A DNA stretch of 64,000 nt from CAZLYF01 sp964586835 (GTDB lineage: Bacteria > Bacillota > Clostridia > Christensenellales > Aristaeellaceae). Positions within the stretch are counted from its first letter, which is position 1, and each line of letters opens with the position of its first letter. The notes below the pieces were generated by a model that had not been told where the DNA came from, did not search any database, and saw only the letters and a program-made list of their open reading frames with translations. Made by a program: the position numbers and the translations under genes. This document shows, in pieces, positions 36,331 to 44,584 of this stretch. The stretch lies in the NCBI GenBank assembly GCA_964586835.1, contig CAZPIC010000004.1, positions 1 to 64,000 on the forward strand. The letters are read 5' to 3'.

Positions 36331-37693
36331 TGACGAGCTCAGCTGCTGCACCTTTCTTTCGCTTGCCTTGAAGAATGATTACTATGTGCGCTACGAAACC
36401 GACGCCGCCAAAGGCCTTGAGCTCTTGCGTGCCGAAGGCTTTCATCTGGTTTTACTGGATATGGTCATCAACGGCGACAACGGCCTGGATGTCCTCAGGG
36501 AGATCAAGGCCTACGACCCCTTCATCTCTGTCATCATCATGACCGCTTATGGGAGCATCAGGACTTCCGTGGAAGCGATGCGTGGGGGCGCCTTCACCTA
36601 CCTGTCAAAACCTGTGGATTTAGACGAGGTGCGTGTTTTTGTTCAGCAGGCTCTGTCCATGCAGCGGCTGAACGACGAAATCTTCTACCTCAGCGAAGAG
36701 CTCAAACAGATCAAGAAATACCAGGAAATGATAGGAGCGAGCCCTCAGATGCGTCAGGTCTACTCCCTGATAGACCGGGTACGCGACGTGGACAGCAACG
36801 TCATCATCACGGGGGAAAGCGGGACCGGCAAGGAGCTCGCTGCCAGGGCCGTTCATTATTCTGGAAAAAGGAAGGGAGAGCGCTTTGTCGTCATCAACTG
36901 CGCCGCCATTCCTGAAAGCCTGCTGGAAGAAGAGCTTTTCGGGCACAAGCGTGGCGCGTTCACCGGTGCAACCAGCGACAGAAAGGGAAAGCTGGAAATC
37001 GCTGACCGCGGCACCGTTTTTTTCGATGAAATCGGTGATATGCCTCTTGGACTGCAAAGCAAGCTGCTTCGCGCCATACAACAAAAGGAGTTTACACCGC
37101 TGGGAGACACAGCGGTACGCAAGGTGGATATCCGCATCATCTCAGCCACCAACAGGTCGCTGGCTGACCTGGTTGAAGAGGGCAGATTCCGGGAAGATCT
37201 CTATTACCGCTTAAATGTCATCAACATCCATATGCCTGCACTACGAGATCGCTGTGAGGACATTCCCCTGCTGTGCCGCTTCTTCATCGAAAAATTCAAT
37301 CATGAGCAAAACAAGCAAGTCAGGGAAATCTCCCCGGCCGCCGCACAGCTTCTTCTCTCCTATGATTTTCCTGGCAACGTACGCCAATTGGCCAATGTAC
37401 TCGAATACGCGATGATCCTCTCCACCGGCTCCGAAATCAGGATCGAAAACCTGCCTTTGGAAGTTCAGGCAGGGAAAGCACGGCCTGGTCCGAGTCAGAG
37501 CCAGGAGCTGGCCGACATGCTGGGCGGCCTGGCACTCAAGGATATTGAAAAACTGGCGATCGGGGCCACTCTGGAAAAGAACAACGGCCGGCGCGACCTG
37601 AGCGCCAGAGACCTGGGGATCAGTGTGCGCAGCCTGCAAAACAAGATTATCCTGTACGGCCTTCAATCCGGCTCTCCTTCAGAAAAACCTTGA
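36305..37693 (+). CDS. NtrC-type sigma-54-dependent response regulator
   Basis: A 462-residue transcription activator. The receiver domain has the acidic pair in LIIDDE and the phosphorylated Asp at residue 52 (LLDMVINGDNG). The AAA+ core has Walker A GESGTGKE near residue 165, the sigma-54-contacting GAFTGA loop near residue 215 and Walker B VFFDEIGDM. The C-terminal Fis-type helix-turn-helix is LSARDLGISVRSLQNKI. The gene overlaps its kinase by 26 bases. Immediately after its stop come two palindromes that fit as its binding sites, followed by a sigma-54 promoter and the peptide-transport operon. Its probable target is therefore the genes downstream. Confidence 0.95.
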   Translation: MKRRILIIDDELSCCTFLSLALKNDYYVRYETDAAKGLELLRAEGFHLVLLDMVINGDNGLDVLREIKAYDPFISVIIMTAYGSIRTSVEAMRGGAFTYLSKPVDLDEVRVFVQQALSMQRLNDEIFYLSEELKQIKKYQEMIGASPQMRQVYSLIDRVRDVDSNVIITGESGTGKELAARAVHYSGKRKGERFVVINCAAIPESLLEEELFGHKRGAFTGATSDRKGKLEIADRGTVFFDEIGDMPLGLQSKLLRAIQQKEFTPLGDTAVRKVDIRIISATNRSLADLVEEGRFREDLYYRLNVINIHMPALRDRCEDIPLLCRFFIEKFNHEQNKQVREISPAAAQLLLSYDFPGNVRQLANVLEYAMILSTGSEIRIENLPLEVQAGKARPGPSQSQELADMLGGLALKDIEKLAIGATLEKNNGRRDLSARDLGISVRSLQNKIILYGLQSGSPSEKP

Positions 37694-37701
37694 AGACGGA
37701 T

Positions 37702-37734
37702 GGCAAAAATTGCCGGCCAACGGCAAACATTGCC
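37702..37734. promoter_or_regulatory. Paired palindromes: likely activator-binding enhancer
   Basis: Two 13-bp palindromes, GGCAAAAATTGCC at 37702-37714 and GGCAAACATTGCC at 37722-37734, have identical arms and are spaced 20 bp centre to centre, about two helical turns. They lie about 145 bp upstream of the -24/-12 promoter, the usual position and geometry of enhancers bound by NtrC-type activators. The protein bound is inferred to be the regulator encoded just upstream. Confidence 0.8.
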
Positions 37735-37868
37735 AGTCCGCAGTCTCAAACCCCTGATCATGCGGGCTCGTTCTCCACGTCCCTTTTTTATTTCATTGCA
37801 TGAAGTCCCATCCAGCCCTCAGCCTTTGGCGCGCTAGCTGCAGGGCTACCGTGCTGCAGCCAGAAAAT

Positions 37869-37884
37869 TGGCATAGTATTTGCG
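37869..37884 (+). promoter_or_regulatory. Sigma-54 (-24/-12) promoter
   Basis: TGGCATAGTATTTGCG fits the TGGCAC-N5-TTGC consensus with the invariant GG (37870-37871) and GC (37882-37883) separated by 10 bases. The binding-protein gene starts 44 bases further on. Confidence 0.9.
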
Positions 37885-37927
37885 TATATAAGGGGTGGAA
37901 AGCATCATTTTTCAAGGAGGTTCAACC

Positions 37928-39466
37928 ATGCATCTCAAACGTACTCTTGTCCTGTTGCTGTGCCTGCTGATGAGCGTGGCGCTTGCGCAAGGCGCCGTCG
38001 GAGAGGCCCAAACAGCTGAGGAGACCGACGCCACCCAATACCAGAAGACGATTAACATCGCTCCCTCCCTCGACTTTACCAGCATGGACGTACAAAATGA
38101 CGCCGGTGGCACGGCAAAAAGCGTCTACGTACTGGTCTTCAACACCCTTGTCGAATACGACTCCGCCCTCCCCGGGTATGTCCCCGGCCTCGCTGAGTCC
38201 ATGGAACAGCTGACCGACACGCTCTGGAAGGTTCACCTCCGGCAGGGAGTTACCTTCCATGACGGCACCCCCCTGACAGCTGAAGATGTGAAGTTCACCG
38301 TAGAGCGAGGACTGGAACAGTCCGGTGCTAAGGGAAAATTCAATTCCATTACCACCGTCCGCATTTTAGATGACTACACCCTGGAGTTCGAACTCACGGC
38401 CCCCGACTACGACCTGACATACAAACTCTGTGAGCCCAACACCTCCATCATCTGCAAAAAGACCTTTGAAGAGCAGGGAGAAGACGAGGGCAACAAAAAC
38501 GGTACCGGCCCCTTCAAATACAATGAGTGGGTACAGGGAGACTATCTGTCTCTTGTAAGAAACACTGCGTACTGGGGCGGGGCGCCTAAAACCGAAGAGA
38601 TCGTCATCCGCTATATCCCGGAAGCCTCTTCCCGCCTGATCGCACTGCAGACAGGAGAGATCGACATCTGCGTCGACCCACCGGCTGTGGACCTTCACTA
38701 CGTTGCGGAGGATCCAAACCTGGTGCTCTGGCAAATCCCCAGCACCAACCTCAGGCACATCTTCCTCAACCTCAATGTCGCTCCTTTTGACAACCTGCTG
38801 GTCAGGCAGGCGGTCGCGCATGCCATGAACCGCGATGACTTGATTATCCTGGTCTATGAGGGCAACGCGACCCCATCCTATAACTGTATGCACCCGACCA
38901 GCGAATTCTACGCCGAAGTCCCCTATTACGAGTATGACCCGGAAAAGGCCATTGCGCTCCTCGCGGAGGCGGGTTACCCCGATGGTTTTGAGACCACCAT
39001 CTACTCCTCCACGGGGACAACACAAAAAGCAGTTGCAAGCGTGATCCAGGCGCAGCTGGCAGAAGTTGGCATCACCGCCCAGGTCTCCGCGGTTGAAACC
39101 GCGACCTTCAACGCCGGGGTCGCCCATGGCGGCACCTACCCCATCGCCGTAGACGGCTGGGGCGGACATGCCATCGGCCCAGACTACGCGCTTCGCTCCA
39201 CCTTCCATTCGGAAGGCCACATCAACAGGAGCAACATTGAGGACGAGCACATTGACCAGCTCATTGACGGCGCCCTTGCCACCGCTGACCAGGTCGCCCG
39301 GGCAAAGATGTACGAAGAGGTCCAGGCTTTCATTATGGGCAACGCCAACTGGCTGCCACTGGCCATCGAGCAGATCAATGTCGGCATGAAAAACACCGTG
39401 CAGAACTTTGAGCTTCCGCTTGGCCTCCATCATCACTGGAGAAACCTGTTCATCGCCCTTGACTGA
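37928..39466 (+). CDS. Peptide ABC importer substrate-binding protein (SBP family 5)
   Basis: A 512-residue exported binding protein of the DppA/OppA family. The signal peptide MHLKRTLVLLLCLLMSVALA has no lipobox; the single Cys is inside the hydrophobic core. The mature protein carries typical signatures: LAESMEQLTDTLWKVHLRQG, VTFHDGTPLTAEDVKFTVER and GTGPFKYNEW. It should bind oligo- or dipeptides or a related compound for the permeases and ATPases encoded after it. The start at 37928 follows AAGGAGG. It is the first gene behind the sigma-54 promoter and is separated from the permease gene by a strong hairpin. Confidence 0.95.
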   Translation: MHLKRTLVLLLCLLMSVALAQGAVGEAQTAEETDATQYQKTINIAPSLDFTSMDVQNDAGGTAKSVYVLVFNTLVEYDSALPGYVPGLAESMEQLTDTLWKVHLRQGVTFHDGTPLTAEDVKFTVERGLEQSGAKGKFNSITTVRILDDYTLEFELTAPDYDLTYKLCEPNTSIICKKTFEEQGEDEGNKNGTGPFKYNEWVQGDYLSLVRNTAYWGGAPKTEEIVIRYIPEASSRLIALQTGEIDICVDPPAVDLHYVAEDPNLVLWQIPSTNLRHIFLNLNVAPFDNLLVRQAVAHAMNRDDLIILVYEGNATPSYNCMHPTSEFYAEVPYYEYDPEKAIALLAEAGYPDGFETTIYSSTGTTQKAVASVIQAQLAEVGITAQVSAVETATFNAGVAHGGTYPIAVDGWGGHAIGPDYALRSTFHSEGHINRSNIEDEHIDQLIDGALATADQVARAKMYEEVQAFIMGNANWLPLAIEQINVGMKNTVQNFELPLGLHHHWRNLFIALD

Positions 39467-39518
39467 GCGAACACACCAACTCCTCGCGCCTGACAAGCTT
39501 CTGGCGCTGAATTGATCC

Positions 39519-39567
39519 GGTCTGTGCCGGGCCGATACCGCCTTTAGCGGCGGCCCGGCGACAGACC
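39519..39567 (+). promoter_or_regulatory. Long intra-operon hairpin after the binding-protein gene
   Basis: A stem of 7 bp (GGTCTGT/ACAGACC), 9 bp (GCCGGGCCG/CGGCCCGGC) and 4 bp (CCGC/GCGG), interrupted by small bulges, lies between the binding-protein stop at 39466 and the permease start at 39594. There is no U-tract. It is expected to raise binding-protein mRNA over downstream mRNA by partial termination or 3'-end protection. Confidence 0.72.
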
Positions 39568-39593
39568 GAAGCAGTTCATGAAAGGAAGCCGGG

Positions 39594-40523
39594 ATGTATA
39601 AATATGTCCTCAATCGCCTGCTGTTGCTGATCCCCGTCATGCTGGCAGTGTCGTTCATCGTATACTTTATTGTTGATCTGGCACCGGGGGATGTGGTAGA
39701 CATCATTGCCGGTATGGAAGTTTCCCGGGAAGACAAAGAGGCCATGAGACAGGAACTCGGCCTGAATGACCCTCTTCTCATCCGATACTTCCGTTATATG
39801 GCCGGGCTCTTGCGCGGTGACATGGGGATCTCCTATACCACGAAGCGGGATGTATTCCAGGTCTATATGAGCCGTCTTCCCGCAACCCTGCTGCTTGCTT
39901 CAGCCGGGACAGTGGTCGCACTGCTCATCGCGATCCCGCTGGGCATCACAGCGGCCGTCCACCACAATAGCTGGCTGGACTCTGGCAGCATGGTGCTGGG
40001 CCTCTTGGGTCTGTCCATTCCGACCTTCTGGCTGGGGCTGCTGCTCATCATCGTGTTCTCCCTGAATCTCGGGTGGTTTCCTTCCTTTGGCAATCAGTCT
40101 CCCTTGAGCATCGTGCTTCCAGCCATCACAGTGGGGTCAGGCCAAGCAGCCCTCACGATGCGCACCACGCGCTCTTCCATGCTGGAGGTGATTCGCCAGG
40201 ACTATCTGCGGACCGCACGCGCCAAGGGGGTTCCAGAAAAGACCGTTATCCGCAAGCACGCGTTTCGAAACGCCCTGATCCCTGTCCTGACCGTCATAGG
40301 CACCCAGTTTGGCGTCGCCATGGGCGGCGCTGTCATGACCGAAACTGTGTTTGCCTGGCCAGGGATCGGCCGCCTGCTGGTAGACTCCATCAGCAACCGC
40401 GATATTCAGATGGTGACGGGAGCGATCATCCTGACGACCATGCTTTCCAGTGTGATCATCCTGATGATCGACCTGGCCTATGCGTTTGTTGATCCGCGCA
40501 TTAAGGCCCGGTACATGAAGTGA
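39594..40523 (+). CDS. Peptide ABC importer permease (DppB-type)
   Basis: A 309-residue inner-membrane permease with six predicted helices and the DppB/OppB layout: an N-terminal helix (LLLLIPVMLAVSFIVYFIV), a conserved lead (DPLLIRYFRYMAGLLRGDMG), and the EAA-like cytoplasmic loop (YLRTARAKGVPEKTVIRKHAFRNA cut into its core TARAKGVPEKTVI). It ends with TETVFAWPGIGRLLVDSI, characteristic of this subunit. The ATG follows AAAGGAAGCCGGG. Its TGA is followed at once by the second permease gene. Confidence 0.94.
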   Translation: MYKYVLNRLLLLIPVMLAVSFIVYFIVDLAPGDVVDIIAGMEVSREDKEAMRQELGLNDPLLIRYFRYMAGLLRGDMGISYTTKRDVFQVYMSRLPATLLLASAGTVVALLIAIPLGITAAVHHNSWLDSGSMVLGLLGLSIPTFWLGLLLIIVFSLNLGWFPSFGNQSPLSIVLPAITVGSGQAALTMRTTRSSMLEVIRQDYLRTARAKGVPEKTVIRKHAFRNALIPVLTVIGTQFGVAMGGAVMTETVFAWPGIGRLLVDSISNRDIQMVTGAIILTTMLSSVIILMIDLAYAFVDPRIKARYMK

Positions 40524-40534
40524 GGGACCCAACA

Positions 40535-41434
40535 ATGCAAAGCCAGAGAAATGAAGGGTTGTCCCCTGTTTCGAAAAAATACAAAAAGCGGAGCCAGTTT
40601 GCGGAAATATGGCGCAATTTTAGAAAGAATAAAGGAGCTATCGTCGGCATCTGTGTCATTGCGCTCATTGTCGCAGCGACCCTCTACATCAACCTGACGA
40701 TCGATTATAAAAGCAAAATCGTCCGCCAGGTCGCATCGGAGCGCCTGCAGAAACCAAATGCTGAACATCCCTTCGGCACAGACCAGTACGGAAGGGATAT
40801 CTTTCTACGTGTCCTTTACGGTGCCCGTTACTCCCTCACGGTGGGCATCGTCGCTGTCATGGTTTCCCTGGCCGTGGGCGGTGTGTTGGGAATCATTGCC
40901 GGTTTTTTCGGCGGTCTTGCGGAAACCATCATCATGCGCACTGCCGATGTTTTTTCCTCCATCCCTTCCATGCTGCTGGCCATTACCATTTCCACCGCCT
41001 TTGGTGCAAATATCTTCATCCTGATGATCTCGGTCGGCGCCGTGACCGTTCCAGCATTTGCCCGGGTCGCCCGGGCTTCCGTCATGACCGTGCGCGAGCA
41101 GGAGTATATCGAGGCCGCCCGTGCCATCGGCGCCAAGCGCAGCACCATCATGTTCAGGCATATCCTTCCCAATTCTATGGCGCCCATCATCGTTCAGGTC
41201 ACGATGCGCGTCGGGTCGGCCATTGTGACCGCTGCCTCCCTGAGTTTTCTGGGCCTCGGCATTCCGGCACCGGCCCCTGAATGGGGTGCCATGCTCTCTG
41301 AAGGGCGCTCCTTCATACGCGACCACAGCTACATGACCCTGTTCCCCGGTCTGGCGATTGTACTGACTGTACTGTCCATCAACCTCATCGGCGACGGTCT
41401 GCGCGATGCCATGGATCCCAAGTTGAAAAGGTGA
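40535..41434 (+). CDS. Peptide ABC importer permease (DppC-type)
   Basis: A 299-residue permease pairing with the DppB-type protein. An N-terminal cytoplasmic stretch and first helix (GAIVGICVIALIVAATLY) precede the DppC landmark HPFGTDQYGRDIF, followed by further helices and the EAA loop (YIEAARAIGAKRSTIMFRH) and SFLGLGIPAPAPEWG. The ATG at 40535 is chosen since GAGGG lies eight bases before it; a GTG at 40520 overlapping the previous stop is the alternative. The gene ends in TGATG next to the ATPase gene. Confidence 0.93.
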   Translation: MQSQRNEGLSPVSKKYKKRSQFAEIWRNFRKNKGAIVGICVIALIVAATLYINLTIDYKSKIVRQVASERLQKPNAEHPFGTDQYGRDIFLRVLYGARYSLTVGIVAVMVSLAVGGVLGIIAGFFGGLAETIIMRTADVFSSIPSMLLAITISTAFGANIFILMISVGAVTVPAFARVARASVMTVREQEYIEAARAIGAKRSTIMFRHILPNSMAPIIVQVTMRVGSAIVTAASLSFLGLGIPAPAPEWGAMLSEGRSFIRDHSYMTLFPGLAIVLTVLSINLIGDGLRDAMDPKLKR

Positions 41435-41448
41435 TGAGGAAAACGAAT

Positions 41449-42456
41449 ATGAAGACCCCTGATACCATTGTAAGTATTCGCGATCTGGTCGTCCACTATG
41501 AAACCGAGGACGGTACCGTAGAAGCCGTTAACGGGATCAACATCGAACTTAAGAAGAGGCAGGCCATAGGCCTGGTGGGAGAGACAGGTGCCGGTAAAAC
41601 CACCGCAGCCCTGGCGATGCTGCGGCTGGTGCCGGACCCGCCCGGCGTGATCAAGCAAGGTGTCATCGAGCTGGACGGAGAAAACATCCTTACAAAGAAA
41701 GCAAGGGAGATGGAGAAGATCCGAGGCAAGAACATTTCCATGATCTTCCAGGATCCGATGTCCTCCCTCAACCCCGTGTTTTCCGTCGGAGAGCAGATTG
41801 CCGAAAGCATCCGCCTGCACGAGCCTGTATCCGGAGAAGAAGCAGCTGAACGCGCAAAGGCTATGTTAGAGCTTGTCGGTATCCCTGGATTTCGTGCAGG
41901 CGAGTATCCACATCAGTTCTCAGGTGGCATGCGACAGCGCGTGGGCATCGCGATCGCTCTGGCCTGTCATACCAAGGTGCTGATAGCGGACGAGCCGACT
42001 ACAGCACTGGATGTCACCATCCAAGCGCAGGTTCTTGAGCTGATGAAGGGGCTGAAAGAAAAGTACGGGACCGCCATGTGCCTGATCTCCCACGACCTGG
42101 GTGTGGTAGCGGAAATCTGCGATGAAGTCGCGGTCATGTATGCCGGCAGGATCATCGAGTTGGGGACGCTTGAGGACGTATTCAACCACACCCGCCATCC
42201 CTATACCGAAGGCCTGTTCGGTTCCCTGCCCAATATTGAAGACAGGCGCTCACGCCTTATACCCATCCCTGGCCTGATGCCCGATCCAAGAGATCTGCCC
42301 GCAGGCTGTGCCTTTTCACCAAGATGTCCCTATGCAACGGAACTGTGCAAAATACAGCGCCCCGAGCCCCGGCAACTGAGCGCGACCCACATGGTTGAAT
42401 GCCTCAGGTATTCTGAACAGGATTTCAGGATTGGCAGAAAGGACATTGAGGAATGA
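41449..42456 (+). CDS. Peptide ABC importer ATPase (DppD-type)
   Basis: A 335-residue ATPase with Walker A GETGAGKTT, signature FSGGMRQRVGIAIAL and Walker B VLIADEPTTALDV, plus the C-terminal oligopeptide-transporter extension with its Cys-rich iron-sulphur-like or structural motif (GCAFSPRCPYATELC). The start at 41449 is favoured by ATGAGGA upstream; ATG at 41434, directly overlapping the permease stop, is possible and would add five residues. The TGA at the end is part of an ATGA overlap with the next ATPase gene. Confidence 0.93.
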   Translation: MKTPDTIVSIRDLVVHYETEDGTVEAVNGINIELKKRQAIGLVGETGAGKTTAALAMLRLVPDPPGVIKQGVIELDGENILTKKAREMEKIRGKNISMIFQDPMSSLNPVFSVGEQIAESIRLHEPVSGEEAAERAKAMLELVGIPGFRAGEYPHQFSGGMRQRVGIAIALACHTKVLIADEPTTALDVTIQAQVLELMKGLKEKYGTAMCLISHDLGVVAEICDEVAVMYAGRIIELGTLEDVFNHTRHPYTEGLFGSLPNIEDRRSRLIPIPGLMPDPRDLPAGCAFSPRCPYATELCKIQRPEPRQLSATHMVECLRYSEQDFRIGRKDIEE

Positions 42457-43400
42457 CGCGGCTGCTGGAGGTCAAAAACCTAACCAAACACTTCAAAACC
42501 TCAAAAGGGATGCTGCACGCAGTCGATGATGTGAGCTTTTCTATCAGCAAGGGGGAGACCCTGGGGGTTGTGGGCGAGTCAGGCTGCGGCAAATCCACCA
42601 CCGGCCGGTCCATCCTCCGCCTGATCGAGCCAAGCTCCGGCTCCGTGCAGTTTGAGGGCCGGGATGTGCTGGCTTTCAATGAAAAGCAGATGCGAAAGGC
42701 GAGGCAGGAGATGCAGATCATCTTTCAGGATCCCTTCTCCTCCCTGAATCCGCGGATGACCGTCAATCAAATCATCAGCGAACCGCTGCGCGTCCACAAC
42801 ATGATCCCTGACCAGCGCGACCGAGAAAACCGCGTCCTTGATCTGATGGAAACCGTCGGTCTTGCCGAGCGGCTGATCAACACCTATCCGCACGAACTCG
42901 ATGGCGGTAGACGCCAGCGCATCGGGATCGCCCGCGCTCTGGCGGTCAATCCGAAGTTTATCGTCTGCGATGAGCCTGTATCAGCCCTGGACGTCTCCAT
43001 CCAAGCCCAGATCCTCAACCTTCTCAAGGAGCTCCAGGAAAAATTCAGCCTGACCTATCTGTTCATCACCCATAACCTCTCCGTCGTCAACCATTTCTCC
43101 GATGATATCGCGGTGATGTATCTGGGCAAACTGGTGGAGATGGCTCCGGCAGAAGAATTGTTTACCCGACCCCGGCACCCCTACACCCAGGCGCTCCTCT
43201 CCGCGATACCGGTCCCCTCCCTTAAAAAGCGTCGGCAGAGAATCCTCTTGAAAGGCGAGGTCACCTCGCCGGTTAATCTGCCGGACGAATGCCGTTTCGC
43301 CGGCCGCTGCATTTACGCAAATGGAGAGTGCTATAAAAGAAACCCCGACCTTGTCGAGATCAGCCCGGGGCATTTCGTGGCCTGTGTCAAACCCCTATGA
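42453..43400 (+). CDS. Peptide ABC importer ATPase (DppF-type) with atypical signature
   Basis: The second, 315-residue ATPase of the importer. Walker A is GESGCGKSTT, Walker B FIVCDEPVSALDV, and the switch His lies in FITHNLSVV. The ABC signature reads ELDGGRRQRIGIARAL instead of FSGGQRQR, so the signature Ser that contacts the ATP gamma-phosphate is an Asp. The C-terminal motif (CRFAGRCIYANGECY) is present. It starts in an ATGA overlap with the DppD-type gene. If the signature change is functional, the heterodimer would have one canonical and one altered ATP site. Confidence 0.93.
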   Translation: MTRLLEVKNLTKHFKTSKGMLHAVDDVSFSISKGETLGVVGESGCGKSTTGRSILRLIEPSSGSVQFEGRDVLAFNEKQMRKARQEMQIIFQDPFSSLNPRMTVNQIISEPLRVHNMIPDQRDRENRVLDLMETVGLAERLINTYPHELDGGRRQRIGIARALAVNPKFIVCDEPVSALDVSIQAQILNLLKELQEKFSLTYLFITHNLSVVNHFSDDIAVMYLGKLVEMAPAEELFTRPRHPYTQALLSAIPVPSLKKRRQRILLKGEVTSPVNLPDECRFAGRCIYANGECYKRNPDLVEISPGHFVACVKPL

Positions 43401-43411
43401 AGAGGTAATCT

Positions 43412-44584
43412 ATGCTTATCCTAAAAAACGGCACACTGATGACCATGACGGAAGCGCCCTATCGGGGCGACATCGCCATTGAGAATGGCTGCATCGCAGC
43501 TGTCGGAAAGAGCCTTGCAGACAACGGTGCCACAGTCATACCTCTGGATGGAGCCTATATCACACCTGGACTGATCGATGCGCATTCTCACATCGGCCTG
43601 ATGGAAACCGGCACTCGGGACAGCGACCACAACGAAGCGTCCGATCCTGTCACGCCACAGATGCGGGTCATCGACGCCATCAATCCAAGAGACAGCGCGT
43701 TTGAGGCTGCGCGCGCTGCCGGGATCACTGCCTGCATTGTGTGTCCGGGCAGCATCAACCTGATTGGTGGCACCTGTGCTGCCATCAAAACTGCCGGCAC
43801 CGTCGTGGATGAGATGCTGTTAAAAAACCCCGTCGCCATGAAGATGGCCCTCGGCGAAAATCCTAAATTTCGCTATTCGGAACAAAATCGCTCTCCCAAG
43901 TCCCGTATGGCCAGTGCCGCCATTGTCCGGGACATTCTGTCAAAAGCTTCGTCCTATGCCGCAAGGCGGGCGGCGGCTGACGGCGGTCGCGAAACGGATG
44001 TGGAAACACAGCTTGGCATGGAGGCACTGCAGCCTGTGCTGACAGGTGAACTCCCCTTGAAAATCCATGCACACCGCTCCGACGACATTGCGACGGCCAT
44101 CCGGATTGCGCAGGAGTTCAGGCTCCGCTACACACTGGATCACTGTACGGAAGGATACCTGATCCCCCATCTGCTTCAACAATCCCTGACTCGGGGCCTG
44201 AAGGGGGTCATCGCAGGCCCCCTGCTTGGCTACAGCAGAAAGCGCGAGCTGGCTCACTCCCGCCGCTTGGAGTTGCCACGTCTCCTCTATGAGCAGGGGA
44301 TTCCTTTTGCGATCTGCACTGACTATTACGAAAATCCGGTGGAAATGCTTCGAGTGAACGCGGCACTTGCCTGTATGGAAGGCCTTCCAGAAGAAGCCGC
44401 GCTTGCTTCCATCACCTCCAAAGCTGCGGAAATCTCCGGCATTGACAGCCGTGTCGGAGCGCTGCGGCCCGGCCTGGACGCGGATATTGCGGTGTTCTCC
44501 GGGGCGCCCATGGATGTCCGGTCGCAGTGCCTGATGACGCTGATCAATGGAGACATCGTATACGAAAGGGGCCGCAAAACATGA
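43412..44584 (+). CDS. Metal-dependent amidohydrolase (imidazolonepropionase-like)
   Basis: A 390-residue cytoplasmic amidohydrolase-superfamily enzyme. A beta-sandwich start (LILKNGTLMTM, then VIPLDGAYITPGLIDAHSHIG) brings the first metal His pair (DAHSHIG). Further candidate ligands are in LKIHAHR, TLDHCTEGY and ICTDYYENP (final Asp), and the sequence closes the sandwich with ALRPGLDADIAVFSG. The family cleaves amide bonds in rings, acyl-amino acids or dipeptides. Location behind a peptide importer suggests hydrolysis of an imported amide or unusual dipeptide. It starts 11 bases after the ATPase gene, and its stop overlaps the next start in ATGA. Confidence 0.85.
   Translation: MLILKNGTLMTMTEAPYRGDIAIENGCIAAVGKSLADNGATVIPLDGAYITPGLIDAHSHIGLMETGTRDSDHNEASDPVTPQMRVIDAINPRDSAFEAARAAGITACIVCPGSINLIGGTCAAIKTAGTVVDEMLLKNPVAMKMALGENPKFRYSEQNRSPKSRMASAAIVRDILSKASSYAARRAAADGGRETDVETQLGMEALQPVLTGELPLKIHAHRSDDIATAIRIAQEFRLRYTLDHCTEGYLIPHLLQQSLTRGLKGVIAGPLLGYSRKRELAHSRRLELPRLLYEQGIPFAICTDYYENPVEMLRVNAALACMEGLPEEAALASITSKAAEISGIDSRVGALRPGLDADIAVFSGAPMDVRSQCLMTLINGDIVYERGRKT

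Noticed and set aside
38366..39781. Open minus-strand frame of 471 codons opposite the peptide-binding protein
   Set aside because: It is a GC-rich shadow frame of the binding-protein gene; the plus-strand gene has a signal peptide, ribosome-binding site and clear family motifs.
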